This document shows positions 9,065 through 17,364 of a stretch of 64,000 nt of DNA, one piece after another. This DNA comes from Pseudonocardia parietis (lineage in GTDB: Bacteria; Actinomycetota; Actinomycetes; Mycobacteriales; Pseudonocardiaceae). The stretch lies in assembly GCF_017876315.1 (NCBI RefSeq), contig NZ_JAGINU010000001.1:6324001-6388000 (forward strand), in the 5' to 3' direction. A program made the translations under genes and the position numbers. Positions within the stretch are counted from its first letter, which is position 1. Every line of letters begins with the position of its first letter. The notes beneath the pieces were generated by a model that was not told where the DNA came from, made no database searches, and saw only the letters and a program-made list of their open reading frames with translations.

Positions 9065-9119
9065 GGCTGCCGAGAGTAGTACCGGTTCACGTTAGGGTGA
9101 CCTGAATCCAGGGGGGTAC

Positions 9120-9734
9120 ATGGAACGCATCACCGACGAGACCCGGCTGCGCGAGATCATCGGGGAGGTCTCCCCCGTGATCCGGGACAAGGCCCGCGAC
9201 CGGGTTGATCCGGTGACGGCCGAGTTCCTGGCCGCCTCACCGTTCCTGCTGCTGGCCACGACCGGGCCGGACGGCGTCGACGTCTCCCCGCGCGGGGACG
9301 CCGCCGGCTGCATCCTCGTGCTCGACGAGGGCCGGTCGATCGCCTTCGCCGACCGCAAGGGCAACCGGAAGCTGGACTCGCTGCGCAACATCCTGCACGA
9401 TCCGCGGGTCGGGATGATGGTCATGGTCCCGGGCTCGAACGAGACCGTGCGGATCAACGGCCGGGCCCGGATCGTGCACCACCCGGAGTTCGCCGAGCGG
9501 CTCACGGTTCGGGGCTCGACGCCGGAGCTGGCGATCGTCGTCGAGATCGACGAGCTGTACCTGCACTGCGCGAAGGCGTTGCTGCGCTCCGCGCTGTGGG
9601 ACGCGGCGACCTGGCCGGACAGGAGCTCGGTGCCCAGCGCCGGGACGCTGGTGAAGGGGCAGTTCCAGCTTCCCGGGCCGGCCCGGGAGATCGACGATGC
9701 GCTCGATCAGGACGCGGCGGTCAACCAGTACTGA
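9120..9734 (+). CDS. PPOX-type FMN-dependent flavoprotein (MSMEG_1061-like)
   Basis: A 204-residue pyridoxamine-5'-phosphate-oxidase-fold protein of the actinobacterial MSMEG_1061 group. Family landmarks are the strand PFLLLATTGPDGVDVSPRGD at about 41-60, DRKGNRKLDSLRNI and a C-terminal LYLHCAKALLRS helix. Members bind FMN or F420 and reduce small substrates or act as stress proteins; the actual substrate is unknown. A strong purine run (AGGGGGG) sits just before the ATG at 9120. Its last 14 bases overlap the convergent menC gene. Confidence 0.8.
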   Translation: MERITDETRLREIIGEVSPVIRDKARDRVDPVTAEFLAASPFLLLATTGPDGVDVSPRGDAAGCILVLDEGRSIAFADRKGNRKLDSLRNILHDPRVGMMVMVPGSNETVRINGRARIVHHPEFAERLTVRGSTPELAIVVEIDELYLHCAKALLRSALWDAATWPDRSSVPSAGTLVKGQFQLPGPAREIDDALDQDAAVNQY

Positions 9735-10692
9735 CGGCGTCGGCGAGCGCGGCGACGCGCTCGTAGCGGGCCCGCCACCAGGCGTCCCGCTCGGGCTCCG
9801 CGCCGTTCTCGCCGCGCCGCACCGGTTCCGGGGCCCGCCGCGGGACCGGCAGGCTCCCGCCGGACGGGACGAGCCGGGCGTCGTGGGCGACCACGTCCGC
9901 GGCCAGCAGCGATGCCGTCCCCAGCCCGCAGGCGTGGTGCAGCTCGGGCAACGCCCCGGCCAGCGCGAGCCCGGCGGCCAGCCCGACGCTCGTCTCCACC
10001 GCCGACGACACGACCACCGGCAGCCCGCACTCCTGCGCGATCCGCAGCGCCCGCCGCACCCCGCCGAGCGGCGACACCTTGAGCACCACGATGTCGGCCG
10101 CCTCGGCGCGGACCACCCGCATCGGGTCCTCGGCGCGCCGGATCGACTCGTCGGCGGCGATCGGCACGTCCACCGCGCGCCGCACCCGCGCCAGGTCCTC
10201 GACCGACGCGCACGGCTGCTCGACGTACTCGAGCCCACCGGCGGCCTCCGACAGCGTGGCGATCGCGGCGACCGCGTCGTCGGCGGACCAGGCTCCGTTG
10301 GCGTCCACGCGGACCTTCCCGGCCGGGCCCAGCGCGTCCCGCACGGCGACGACCCGCTCCTCGTCGTCGCCGGGCCGCCCACCCGGTTCGGCGACCTTGA
10401 CCTTCGCCGTGGTGCAGCCGGAGGCCCGCACGATCCGCTGGGCGTGCTCGGGCCCGACGGCCGGGACGATGCAGTTCACCGGGACCCGGTCGCGCACGGG
10501 TTCGGGCCAGCCGATCTCCGCCGCCTCCCGGGCTGCGGCGAGCCAGGCGACGGCTTCGCGGTCGTCGTACTCGGCGAACGGGCAGAACTCGCCCCACCCG
10601 GCCGCACCGGGCAGCAACATGCCTTCGCGGACGGTGATCCGGCGGAAGCGGGTGGTCATGGGGAGTGCATAGGTGCAGAGCGAGCCGTCCAC
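9721..10692 (-). CDS. menC: o-succinylbenzoate synthase
   Basis: A 323-residue enolase-superfamily enzyme that dehydrates SHCHC to o-succinylbenzoate in menaquinone synthesis. Superfamily residues are all present: the KVKV pair at about 135, metal-ligand Asp in RVDANGAW, Glu in EYVEQP, the ADES metal site and the second catalytic Lys in VVLKVSPLGG. The opening CTYALPMTTRFRRITVREG is typical of actinobacterial MenC. The start is GTG at 10692. No other men genes are near, so it is probably transcribed alone, divergent from the TetR gene. Confidence 0.9.
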   Translation of the reverse strand: MDGSLCTYALPMTTRFRRITVREGMLLPGAAGWGEFCPFAEYDDREAVAWLAAAREAAEIGWPEPVRDRVPVNCIVPAVGPEHAQRIVRASGCTTAKVKVAEPGGRPGDDEERVVAVRDALGPAGKVRVDANGAWSADDAVAAIATLSEAAGGLEYVEQPCASVEDLARVRRAVDVPIAADESIRRAEDPMRVVRAEAADIVVLKVSPLGGVRRALRIAQECGLPVVVSSAVETSVGLAAGLALAGALPELHHACGLGTASLLAADVVAHDARLVPSGGSLPVPRRAPEPVRRGENGAEPERDAWWRARYERVAALADAVSTG

Positions 10693-10753
10693 CCCGCTGA
10701 AGTTAGGCGACGAGTGCGTGTGCGGCCGGGCCGACCCGTCGGGTGCGGATACC

Positions 10754-10778
10754 TACCGCCGGTAACCTACTCCCGGTA
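10754..10778. promoter_or_regulatory. candidate TetR operator, two tandem half-palindromes
   Basis: A perfect 11-bp palindrome TACCGCCGGTA (10754-10764) is followed 14 bases on by the related TACTCCCGGTA (10768-10778). The TetR start lies 12 bases further. Position immediately upstream of a TetR gene and between divergent genes suggests autoregulation; binding is inferred. Confidence 0.5.
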
Positions 10779-10789
10779 AGGTCCCGTCC

Positions 10790-11395
10790 GTGACCACGCA
10801 GACCGTTCCCGGCCCCCGGCGCCGCGTGCCGCGCGCCGAACGGGAGCGCCAGATCGTGGACGCCGCCGTCGCCGTGTTCGGTGAGCGCGGATACGCCAAC
10901 ACCTCGATGGACACCGTCGCAGAACGGGTGGGCGTCACCAAGCCGGTGCTCTACACCCACTTCGGCTCCAAGGAGGGCCTGCTGCTCGCCGCGATCGCGC
11001 GGGCCCGGGCCGAACTGCTGGAGGTCATCACCGAGGCCGCGGCCGCCGCGCACGACCCGGAGTCGATGCTGCGGGGCGGCACGCTCGCCTTCTTCGAGTA
11101 CCTGGACCGCCGTGCACCGGCCTGGCAGCTGTTCTGCTCCGAGGCCGGGGTGGCCGCCGACGCGCTGGAGGAGATCCGCGCACAGCAGACCGACTTCATC
11201 GCCGGCCTGCTCTCGGCCCAGGTGCCGGGGACCGCGCCGGAGCGGTTGACCGGCTGGGCCCAGGTGATCGTCGGTGCCGGGGAGCGGCTCGCGGTGTGGC
11301 GCGGCCAGGACGAGCGCGTCACCGCCGAGCAGGCCACCGACTACCTCATGGAGGTCGCCTGGACCGGGCTCGCGGGACTCCGCGGGAGGCAGTGA
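10790..11395 (+). CDS. TetR-family transcriptional regulator
   Basis: A 201-residue repressor with an N-terminal TetR helix-turn-helix (about 15-62; the recognition region MDTVAERVGVTKPVLYTHFG is characteristic) and a C-terminal helical ligand-binding domain ending in WTGLAGL. It starts with GTG at 10790, just after a pair of palindromic sites that it may bind. The siderophore-reductase gene begins 25 bases after its stop on the same strand, so the pair is probably one transcription unit. The effector is unknown. Confidence 0.9.
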   Translation: MTTQTVPGPRRRVPRAERERQIVDAAVAVFGERGYANTSMDTVAERVGVTKPVLYTHFGSKEGLLLAAIARARAELLEVITEAAAAAHDPESMLRGGTLAFFEYLDRRAPAWQLFCSEAGVAADALEEIRAQQTDFIAGLLSAQVPGTAPERLTGWAQVIVGAGERLAVWRGQDERVTAEQATDYLMEVAWTGLAGLRGRQ

Positions 11396-11420
11396 GCGCC
11401 GTCCGGGAGACTGGGCGGTC

Positions 11421-12182
11421 ATGAGCACGACCGCGCCCCGCCTGCTGCAGGTGACCCGCACCGAGCGGGTCACGCCCGGCATGATCCGGGTGACCCTGAC
11501 CGGCGAGGAGCTCGCCGGGTTCCCCGGTCACGGCCCGGACCGCCGGATCAAGATGTTCTTCCCGGTCGAGGGGCAGGACCGCCCGGCGATCCCGCGGGCC
11601 TCCACCGGCGGGCCGGTGTGGCCGGCGGGCGAGGCTCGCCCGGTGATCCGGACCTACACCGTCCGCCGGTTCGCTCCCGGCACCGGCGAGCACGGCGAGC
11701 TGGACGTCGACTTCGTCGTGCACGCCGGGTACGGCCCGGCCGCGGCGTGGGCGGCCGCGGCGGAACCAGGGCACTGGGTCGGGGTGTCCGAACCGGGCGG
11801 GCGCTGGGAGCCGGACACGACGGCGTCGTTCCAGCTGGTGATCGGCGACGAGTCCGCCCTGCCCGCCGTCGCGACGGTGCTCGAGACCCTCGCGGCGGAG
11901 CGTCCGGACGTACCGGTGCAGGCGATCGTCGAGGTCGCCGGCGCCGCCGAGGAGCAGGACCTGCCCGGGAACGCGAGCGTCGCGTGGGTGCACCGCGGGG
12001 ACGCCCCCGCCGGGGAGCCGATGGTCGCCGCGGTGCGGGCGGCCGGGCTGCCGGACGGGCGTGGCCAGGCCTGGCTCTCCGGCGAGTCGGCGGCGGTCAA
12101 GGAGCTGCGTGCGCACCTGCTGAACGAGCGCGGATTCGACCGGCGCGCCGTCTATGCGACGGGGTACTGGCGGGCACGCTGA
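11421..12182 (+). CDS. siderophore-interacting FAD protein (ferric-siderophore reductase)
   Basis: A 253-residue SIP/ViuB-family protein: an N-terminal FAD-binding barrel (about 1-125, with RTYTVRRF at 74-81, the usual RxYTxR flavin motif) and a C-terminal NAD(P)H-binding SIP domain with GDESALPA near 140. The family reduces ferric siderophores in the cytosol to release iron. It follows the TetR gene by 25 bases. No iron-box-like sequence is visible immediately upstream, so control may be through the TetR protein. Confidence 0.9.
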   Translation: MSTTAPRLLQVTRTERVTPGMIRVTLTGEELAGFPGHGPDRRIKMFFPVEGQDRPAIPRASTGGPVWPAGEARPVIRTYTVRRFAPGTGEHGELDVDFVVHAGYGPAAAWAAAAEPGHWVGVSEPGGRWEPDTTASFQLVIGDESALPAVATVLETLAAERPDVPVQAIVEVAGAAEEQDLPGNASVAWVHRGDAPAGEPMVAAVRAAGLPDGRGQAWLSGESAAVKELRAHLLNERGFDRRAVYATGYWRAR

Positions 12183-12385
12183 CGAGCCGGATCCGCGGTG
12201 AGGGTACCCTTCGACCGGGTCACCGTCACCTCGGCGAGCGTGGAACGATCCGCGACGGAGCACCGCGCCCGCCGACCGCGTGACGTCGACCGGAGTGCCT
12301 GCACCGCATGCCCGCGGACGGCACCGGACCGGGCCGGCCGACGGGTCCCCCTCCCCGCCGGGCGGTCCGGTTCCCGGCCACGGCG

Positions 12386-12580
12386 TCAGGCGCGGGCCGG
12401 CCGCGGAGCGCAGGACGGGCAGTCCCGCCACGGCTGGGCGTGGGAGTCGGCCGGACGGGTGGCGCCGCACCGGCAGACACCGGCGAGGCCGCCGAAGCGG
12501 GGCGCGGTCCGGGACGGGCGTCCGGCACGGACGAGCGTGCGGCCGGAGGCGGACGTGTGGGCAGGCAGGTACAGGCGCAT
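12386..12580 (-). CDS. small hypothetical protein with CxC...CxxC zinc-ribbon-like pattern
   Basis: A possible 64-residue protein starting at ATG 12580 with GGGGATC as ribosome site 6 bases upstream. It begins MRLYLPAHTSASGR and has the cysteine pattern CRCG and CPSC about 20 residues apart, with a His between, suggesting a zinc knuckle. It sits between the SIP gene and a FadD-type ligase with no overlap of either. I do not recognise the family. Codon positions look actinobacterial, but shadow frames are common in DNA this GC-rich, so this is tentative. Confidence 0.4.
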   Translation of the reverse strand: MRLYLPAHTSASGRTLVRAGRPSRTAPRFGGLAGVCRCGATRPADSHAQPWRDCPSCAPRPARA

Positions 12581-12743
12581 CAGGATCCCCGACGGTGTGG
12601 TGGTGGGTGCGGCGGCCTGTGGGCCACCCTTTCCACCATCGTCATCACTCTCCGAAACATGACGGATGCGCCCGGTGAGCTCGGACACACGTCACCGCGA
12701 CGCGCCCTGCAGCGGCTCGCGGAGCCCTGCGAGACTGCGGCGC

Positions 12744-14402
12744 ATGGCCGCCCACCCGCTGCTCCAGAACCTGTCCGGCACCGCACGCGCGGCGTACGAG
12801 CTGGGTAGCGGCACGGCTCGCGCGGCGGTCGCGCTGACCCGCTCCGGCGTGGTGCGACCGCTCGGCCCGGGCAGGCTCTACGGCATGGGCCGCGCGCTGG
12901 TGCGGTACGGCCACAGCATCGCCGCGGCCTACTCGGTCGGCGCCGCGCGGCACCCCTACCGGTTGGCCGTGGTCGACGACGACGGGGTCACCACCTACGC
13001 CGAGCTCGACGAGCGCACCGACCGGCTCGCGCTGGCACTGCTCGACTCGGGAGCCGGGCCGGGTGCACCGGTCGGCATCCTCTGCCGCAACTCCGTGGCC
13101 CCGATCGAGGTGATGATCGCCGCCGGGAAGGCGGGCGCCGACGTCGTCCTGATCAACACCGGCCTGTCCGCCGAGCAGCTGCGCGGCGTCGGGTCCCAGC
13201 AGCAGCTGCACACGGTCGTCGCCGACCCGGAGTTCCGCGAGCTCGTGCCGGAGGGCCCGCGGCTCGTACTGACGTCCACACCGGACGGGCCGCGTCCCGT
13301 GGCCGACCGGGTGCTGGACGACCTGGAGGTCATGACCGGCCGCGGTGGCCCCGGCGAGCTGCCGTTCCGGCCGCCGCACTCCAAGCAGATCGTGCTGACC
13401 TCCGGCACCACCGGCACCCCGAAGGGGGCCAAGCGGCCGCACCCGTCCACCCTCGCGCCGGCGGCGTCGATCCTGTCCGCGATCCCGCTGCGCGCCGCCG
13501 AGCCGATCCACATCGCGGCTCCGCTGTTCCACACCTGGGGCAACGCCGGGCTGCTGCTCGCGGCGCTGCACGGAGCGACCGTCGTGCTGCGCCGCAAGTT
13601 CACCCCCGACGGACTGCTGGACGCCGTCGCCGAGCGCCGCTGCACCACGGTGTTCGCCGTCCCCGTGATGCTGCAGCGGATCCTGGAGTCGGGCGCCGAC
13701 GACTGGCGGACCGACGACGCACCGCGGATCGTCGCCGTCTCCGGTTCGGCACTGCCCGCCGGCCAGGCCCGCGCCTTCATGGACCGCTTCGGCGACTGCC
13801 TCTACAACCTCTACGGATCGACCGAGGTCTCCTGGGTGTCGATCGCCGGCCCGGAGGATCTGCGCGACGCCCCGGGCACCGCCGGCCGCGCGCCGGCCGG
13901 GACCACCCTGGTGATCCTGGACGAGAACGACGAGCCGGCGGCACCCGGCGTCGAGGGCCGGGTGTTCGTCGGCAACGACCTGCCGTTCGACGGGTACACC
14001 GGCGGCGAGACCGATCTCGAGGAGCGCGACGGCCTGCTGGGCACCGGCGACGTCGGGCACCTCGACGACCAGGGCCGACTGTTCCTCACCGGCCGGGCCG
14101 ACGACATGATCGTCTCCGGTGGGGAGAACGTGCACCCGGGCCCCGTCGAGGAGCTGGTCTCCGGGCTGACCGGGGTCCGCGAGGCCTGCGTGCTCGGTGT
14201 CGCCGACGACGACTACGGCCAGCGCCTCGCCGCCTGGGTCGTCCTCGAGCCCGGGGCGGACCTCACCGCGGACACGATCCGCGACCGGGTGCGGTCCGAT
14301 CTGGCGAAGTTCGCCGTCCCCCGGGACGTGCACTTCGTCGACGAACTGCCACGCAACCAGACCGGAAAGGTGCTCCGGGCCGCACTTCCCGGGCGGACCT
14401 GA
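12744..14402 (+). CDS. FadD-type acyl-CoA synthetase (AMP-binding)
   Basis: A 552-residue ANL-superfamily enzyme that activates a carboxylic acid to acyl-AMP and then acyl-CoA. It has the P-loop LTSGTTGTPKG near residue 217, the A5 motif YGSTE at about 357, the GTGDVGH A7 motif, the hinge FLTGRADDMI and the C-terminal catalytic Lys in RNQTGKVLRA. The N-terminal GRLYGMGRALVRYG extension resembles mycobacterial FadD12-like proteins. The ATG at 12744 precedes this conserved region. It appears monocistronic. Confidence 0.9.
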   Translation: MAAHPLLQNLSGTARAAYELGSGTARAAVALTRSGVVRPLGPGRLYGMGRALVRYGHSIAAAYSVGAARHPYRLAVVDDDGVTTYAELDERTDRLALALLDSGAGPGAPVGILCRNSVAPIEVMIAAGKAGADVVLINTGLSAEQLRGVGSQQQLHTVVADPEFRELVPEGPRLVLTSTPDGPRPVADRVLDDLEVMTGRGGPGELPFRPPHSKQIVLTSGTTGTPKGAKRPHPSTLAPAASILSAIPLRAAEPIHIAAPLFHTWGNAGLLLAALHGATVVLRRKFTPDGLLDAVAERRCTTVFAVPVMLQRILESGADDWRTDDAPRIVAVSGSALPAGQARAFMDRFGDCLYNLYGSTEVSWVSIAGPEDLRDAPGTAGRAPAGTTLVILDENDEPAAPGVEGRVFVGNDLPFDGYTGGETDLEERDGLLGTGDVGHLDDQGRLFLTGRADDMIVSGGENVHPGPVEELVSGLTGVREACVLGVADDDYGQRLAAWVVLEPGADLTADTIRDRVRSDLAKFAVPRDVHFVDELPRNQTGKVLRAALPGRT

Positions 14403-14422
14403 ACCCGAACAGGGGTTTCGGG

Positions 14423-14450
14423 TTGAACTAAGGGCAACCTTGCCTACACT
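14423..14450 (+). promoter_or_regulatory. promoter with IdeR/DmdR-like iron box in the spacer; leaderless start
   Basis: A -35-like TTGAAC (14423-14428) and a -10-like TACACT (14445-14450) are separated by 16 bases. The spacer is occupied by TAAGGGCAACCTTGCCTAC (14429-14447). Its reverse complement, GTAGGCAAGGTTGCCCTTA, follows the 19-bp DtxR/IdeR box pattern (TTAGGNNAGNNTNNCCTNA) at most key positions. The ATG at 14457 is 7 bases after the -10, so the mRNA is probably leaderless. This implies repression in high iron. Confidence 0.6.
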
Positions 14451-14456
14451 GGGCAG

Positions 14457-15386
14457 ATGACGGTTCCCGCTGTCCTCGACGGCCGCACGGCCACGGCAGC
14501 ACCCCTGCGCGTCGGCTGCGCCACGCTCAGCGAGGTCGCCGGGGAGCCGCTCGCGGGTACCGCTCCGGCGGTCCGGAAACTGGTCGCGGTCGAGCACGTC
14601 GGCGCCTGGCCGCGGACCGTCGCCGACCACCCCGACCCCGACATCGCGGAGCTGTTCGGCCGGCTGCGCCGCGACGACGTCCTGCTGCTGCTGATCCGCC
14701 GGTCCGGGCGCACCGGGCGGGACTGCGACGGAGCCCGCACCGTCTTCATCGCCGACCTCGCCCCGGGCGCGTCCCGGGTCACGTCCCGGACCGTCCGCGG
14801 CACCGAGGACCTCGCGTCGATCACGTTCGACCCGGACGCCGGCGAGCCGCTCACCGATCCGGTGATGCTGGTGTGCGCGCACGGCAGGCGCGACGTCTGC
14901 TGCGCCGTGCGCGGCCGGGCGCTGGCCGCGGACCTGACCACCGAGGGCGCCGACGTGTGGGAGTGCAGCCACCTCGGCGGGCACCGGTTCGCCCCGACCG
15001 CGCTCGTGCTGCCGACCGGCTACGCCTACGGCCGGCTCGACACCGGCAGCGCCCTGGCCGCGCTCAAGGCCGCCGCCGGCCGGAACGTCGACCCGTGGTC
15101 GTGCCGCGGGCACGCCGGGCTCGATCCTGTGCAGCAGGTCGCCGAGCTCGCGGTGCGTGAGCACACCGGGATCGGCGACGCCTCGGCGCTGCAGGTGGAC
15201 GCACCCCTGCGGCGCGGCGGCCCCACGGACGTGGACACCGTGCGCGTGCGGTCCCGTGGCGGCCGGGGGTGGACGGTCGAGGTCCGGGCCGACACCGGGC
15301 TCCCGCCGCGGCCGCCGTCCTGCGGGGCGGTGCTGGAGTCCGCCACCCCGCTGGTCGCGGGCCTCCCGGTCGAGTGGCACGGGTAG
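14457..15386 (+). CDS. sucrase/ferredoxin-like family protein (thioredoxin-like Fe-S fold)
   Basis: A 309-residue Suc_Fer-like protein. The family core is seen as VCAHGRRDVCCAVRG (about 140-154), followed by WECSHLGGHRFAPTALVLP, whose Cys and His residues resemble a thioredoxin-like [2Fe-2S] ferredoxin. The C-terminal third is less conserved. Members are thought to bind an iron-sulfur cluster and take part in electron transfer, but no reaction is established. The upstream iron box and leaderless promoter suggest it is made in iron limitation, so a role in siderophore-iron release is a reasonable inference. Confidence 0.8.
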   Translation: MTVPAVLDGRTATAAPLRVGCATLSEVAGEPLAGTAPAVRKLVAVEHVGAWPRTVADHPDPDIAELFGRLRRDDVLLLLIRRSGRTGRDCDGARTVFIADLAPGASRVTSRTVRGTEDLASITFDPDAGEPLTDPVMLVCAHGRRDVCCAVRGRALAADLTTEGADVWECSHLGGHRFAPTALVLPTGYAYGRLDTGSALAALKAAAGRNVDPWSCRGHAGLDPVQQVAELAVREHTGIGDASALQVDAPLRRGGPTDVDTVRVRSRGGRGWTVEVRADTGLPPRPPSCGAVLESATPLVAGLPVEWHG

Positions 15387-15405
15387 CCGGTACCCCTCCC
15401 ACCGG

Positions 15406-16185
15406 CTAGAACCAGCGACGCAGCAGGTCGGCCAGGCCGTCCTCGGTGACGGGCGCGGTGGTCTCGTCGGCGTCCGCGTGCACCTCGGGCGGGGCCTGGC
15501 CCATCGCCACGCCGTGCCCGGCCCAGCGCAGCATCTCGCGGTCGTTGTCGCCGTCGCCGACGGCGAGCACCTCGGACCGGTCGATGCCGAGCCGCTGCGC
15601 CACCCGGGCCAGCCCGGACGCCTTCGACACCCCGACCGGCACCAGCGTCACCCACGGCAGCTCGTGGTCGAGGGTCATGGTGGCGTCGTCGATCTCCAGC
15701 TCCGTGGCACGCTCGGCGGTCTCGGCCGGTGTCCGCCCCGGCCAGTACATGATCAGCTTGGGCGTGGGTTCGCCGAGCAGGCCGTCCAGCCCGACCTCGG
15801 TCACGGTGCCCGCGAGGATCCCGTCCGGGAACGGCGCGCTGACCCGCTGCCCGACGCCGACGTGCTCGGTGCCGAACACCGCACCGGGGAACACCTCACG
15901 CAGCCGGGCGAGCCCCGCCGAGATGTCGAACCGGGCCACCGACAGGACGGTGCGCGACGCGGTGTCCATCTCGACGGCGCCGTTCGAGGTCAGCGTGACG
16001 CCCCCGGCCAGCCCGAGATGGTCGAGGGCGGTGCCGGCACCCAGGACGGTGCGCCCGGTGCACAGCATCACCTCGGCGTGCTCGGTGGCGGCGGTGATCG
16101 CGTCGAGCACGGCCGGACTCGGGGGTCGCCTGCCGTGCACGATCGTGCCGTCGATGTCCAGGGCGACCAGTCGGGGTCGGGTCAC
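15406..16185 (-). CDS. HAD-superfamily Cof-type phosphatase
   Basis: A 259-residue class IIB HAD hydrolase. Motif I is LVALDIDGTIV near the N-terminus (catalytic Asp10 and Asp12), motif II LCTGRT near 45, motif III is around the Lys in GVSKASGLARVAQRLG, and motif IV is AVGDGDNDREML. It probably dephosphorylates sugar phosphates or cofactors in the cytosol. Its GTG start at 16185 overlaps the stop of the upstream acetyltransferase in the sequence GTGA, a sign of coupled translation. Confidence 0.88.
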   Translation of the reverse strand: MTRPRLVALDIDGTIVHGRRPPSPAVLDAITAATEHAEVMLCTGRTVLGAGTALDHLGLAGGVTLTSNGAVEMDTASRTVLSVARFDISAGLARLREVFPGAVFGTEHVGVGQRVSAPFPDGILAGTVTEVGLDGLLGEPTPKLIMYWPGRTPAETAERATELEIDDATMTLDHELPWVTLVPVGVSKASGLARVAQRLGIDRSEVLAVGDGDNDREMLRWAGHGVAMGQAPPEVHADADETTAPVTEDGLADLLRRWF

Positions 16186-16697
16186 GCCCACGACCCTACG
16201 ACGAGCGCGTACCGCTCCTCGCCGTCGACCGTCCCGGTGTGACGCATCCCCAGTCCGGCCAGCACGCGTGCCGAGGCCGGGTTGCCGGGTTCGACACCGG
16301 CGACGACCCGGGACGTCCCGTCCCGGCGGGCCAGTGCGACGAGCGCGCGGGCGGCCTCGGAGGCGTAGCCGCGGCCCCGCCGGGACGGCACGACCCCGTA
16401 GCCGATCTCCAGGCCGGTACCGCCCGCCTCCGGGAACATCCCCGCCCCACCGACGACGAGGCCGCCGGCCCGTTCCACCAGCAGCCGGTGTCCGTGCCTG
16501 CCCCAGCCCGGGCCGCCCGGCTCGCGGGCCAGCAGCCGGGCGACGACGCGGTCGCCGTGGGCGGGGAAGTCGTCCGCCCAGCCGTCCCGCCGGGCGCCCG
16601 CGACGACGGCGGCCGCGATCTCCGCCGACCACGGGCGCAGCAGCAGCCGGTCGGTCGCCAGATCGGCGACACCGCGCGGCGGCGTGGGCTCGGACAC
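16182..16697 (-). CDS. GNAT-family N-acetyltransferase (RimJ/RimL type)
   Basis: A 171-residue GNAT protein. It opens with TDRLLLRPWS, typical of RimJ/RimL-like transferases, and contains the acetyl-CoA pyrophosphate loop RRGRGYASEAARALV near 112-126, followed by GVEPGNPASARVLAGLGM. It transfers an acetyl group to an amine of a protein or small molecule; the target is unknown. The GTG at 16697 starts just before the domain. It overlaps the HAD gene by 4 bases. Confidence 0.85.
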   Translation of the reverse strand: MSEPTPPRGVADLATDRLLLRPWSAEIAAAVVAGARRDGWADDFPAHGDRVVARLLAREPGGPGWGRHGHRLLVERAGGLVVGGAGMFPEAGGTGLEIGYGVVPSRRGRGYASEAARALVALARRDGTSRVVAGVEPGNPASARVLAGLGMRHTGTVDGEERYALVVGSWA

Positions 16698-16797
16698 CGG
16701 TGCATCGTGCCCTGCGGGGTCCACCTTTCGGCCACGGCCCGGCAACGGACGGCGGGGCCGCGTGCCGGAGATGCCGCGGCTTCGGCAGAGTGGGGCC

Positions 16798-17364
16798 ATG
16801 ACCGCCACCGGCCCTCCTATCACCGGCGATCCTGCCGACGGCACCCACGGTCACGGTGACACCGGTGGACTGCCGCTCCCGCTGCGTCCACCGGCCCACC
16901 GGGTCGACCCCCGTGCCATCTGGTGGTGGCGGCTGCGCGCGCTCCCGTTCCCGCTCGTCCTGCTCGTCGCCCAGGGTGTCGGGTGGGCGCTGCTGCCGGC
17001 CGCGCCGTGGCACGGGTTGCTGATCGCGACGATCACGCTCACCGTCGTCTGGCTGCTGGTCGAGACGCTGGTGGTCCCCTCGCTGCGCTTCCGGCTGCAC
17101 CGCTGGGAGGTCACCGACGAGGCCGTCTACCACCGCTCCGGGTGGCTGGTCCAGGAGTGGCGGATCGCCCCGATCCCGCGCGTGCAGACCGTCGACACCG
17201 AGCACGGACCGCTGCAGCAGGCGTTGCGGCTGGCGACCGTCACCGTGACGACGGCGTCGGCCCGCGGCCCGGTCCGCATCGCCGGGCTGGACGCCGACGA
17301 GGCCCGCGAGCTGGCGCGGCGGCTGACCGAGACCACCGGGCGGTACTCCGGGGACGCGACGTGA
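16798..17364 (+). CDS. bacterial PH-domain membrane protein, short partner (YdbS-like)
   Basis: A 188-residue membrane protein: a Gly/His/Pro-rich head (1-35), two hydrophobic segments at about 48-66 and 72-92, then a bPH2 domain (about 95-175) with the typical VTDEAVYHRSGWL and IPRVQTVDTEHGPLQ. YdbS/YdbT pairs are membrane-anchored PH-fold proteins of unclear role. The ATG at 16798 is the first with a purine-rich lead. Its stop overlaps the GTG of the next gene in GTGA, so the two proteins are likely made together. Confidence 0.85.
   Translation: MTATGPPITGDPADGTHGHGDTGGLPLPLRPPAHRVDPRAIWWWRLRALPFPLVLLVAQGVGWALLPAAPWHGLLIATITLTVVWLLVETLVVPSLRFRLHRWEVTDEAVYHRSGWLVQEWRIAPIPRVQTVDTEHGPLQQALRLATVTVTTASARGPVRIAGLDADEARELARRLTETTGRYSGDAT

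Noticed and set aside
9090..9112. Second iron box upstream of the PPOX gene
   Set aside because: GTTAGGGTGACCTGAA resembles half of an IdeR site but lacks the second arm, so it is not called.
12645..15380. A 911-codon open frame on the reverse strand
   Set aside because: It is exactly antisense to the ligase and sucrase/ferredoxin-like genes, both with full sets of family motifs. It has no recognisable domain and arises from high-GC codon bias.
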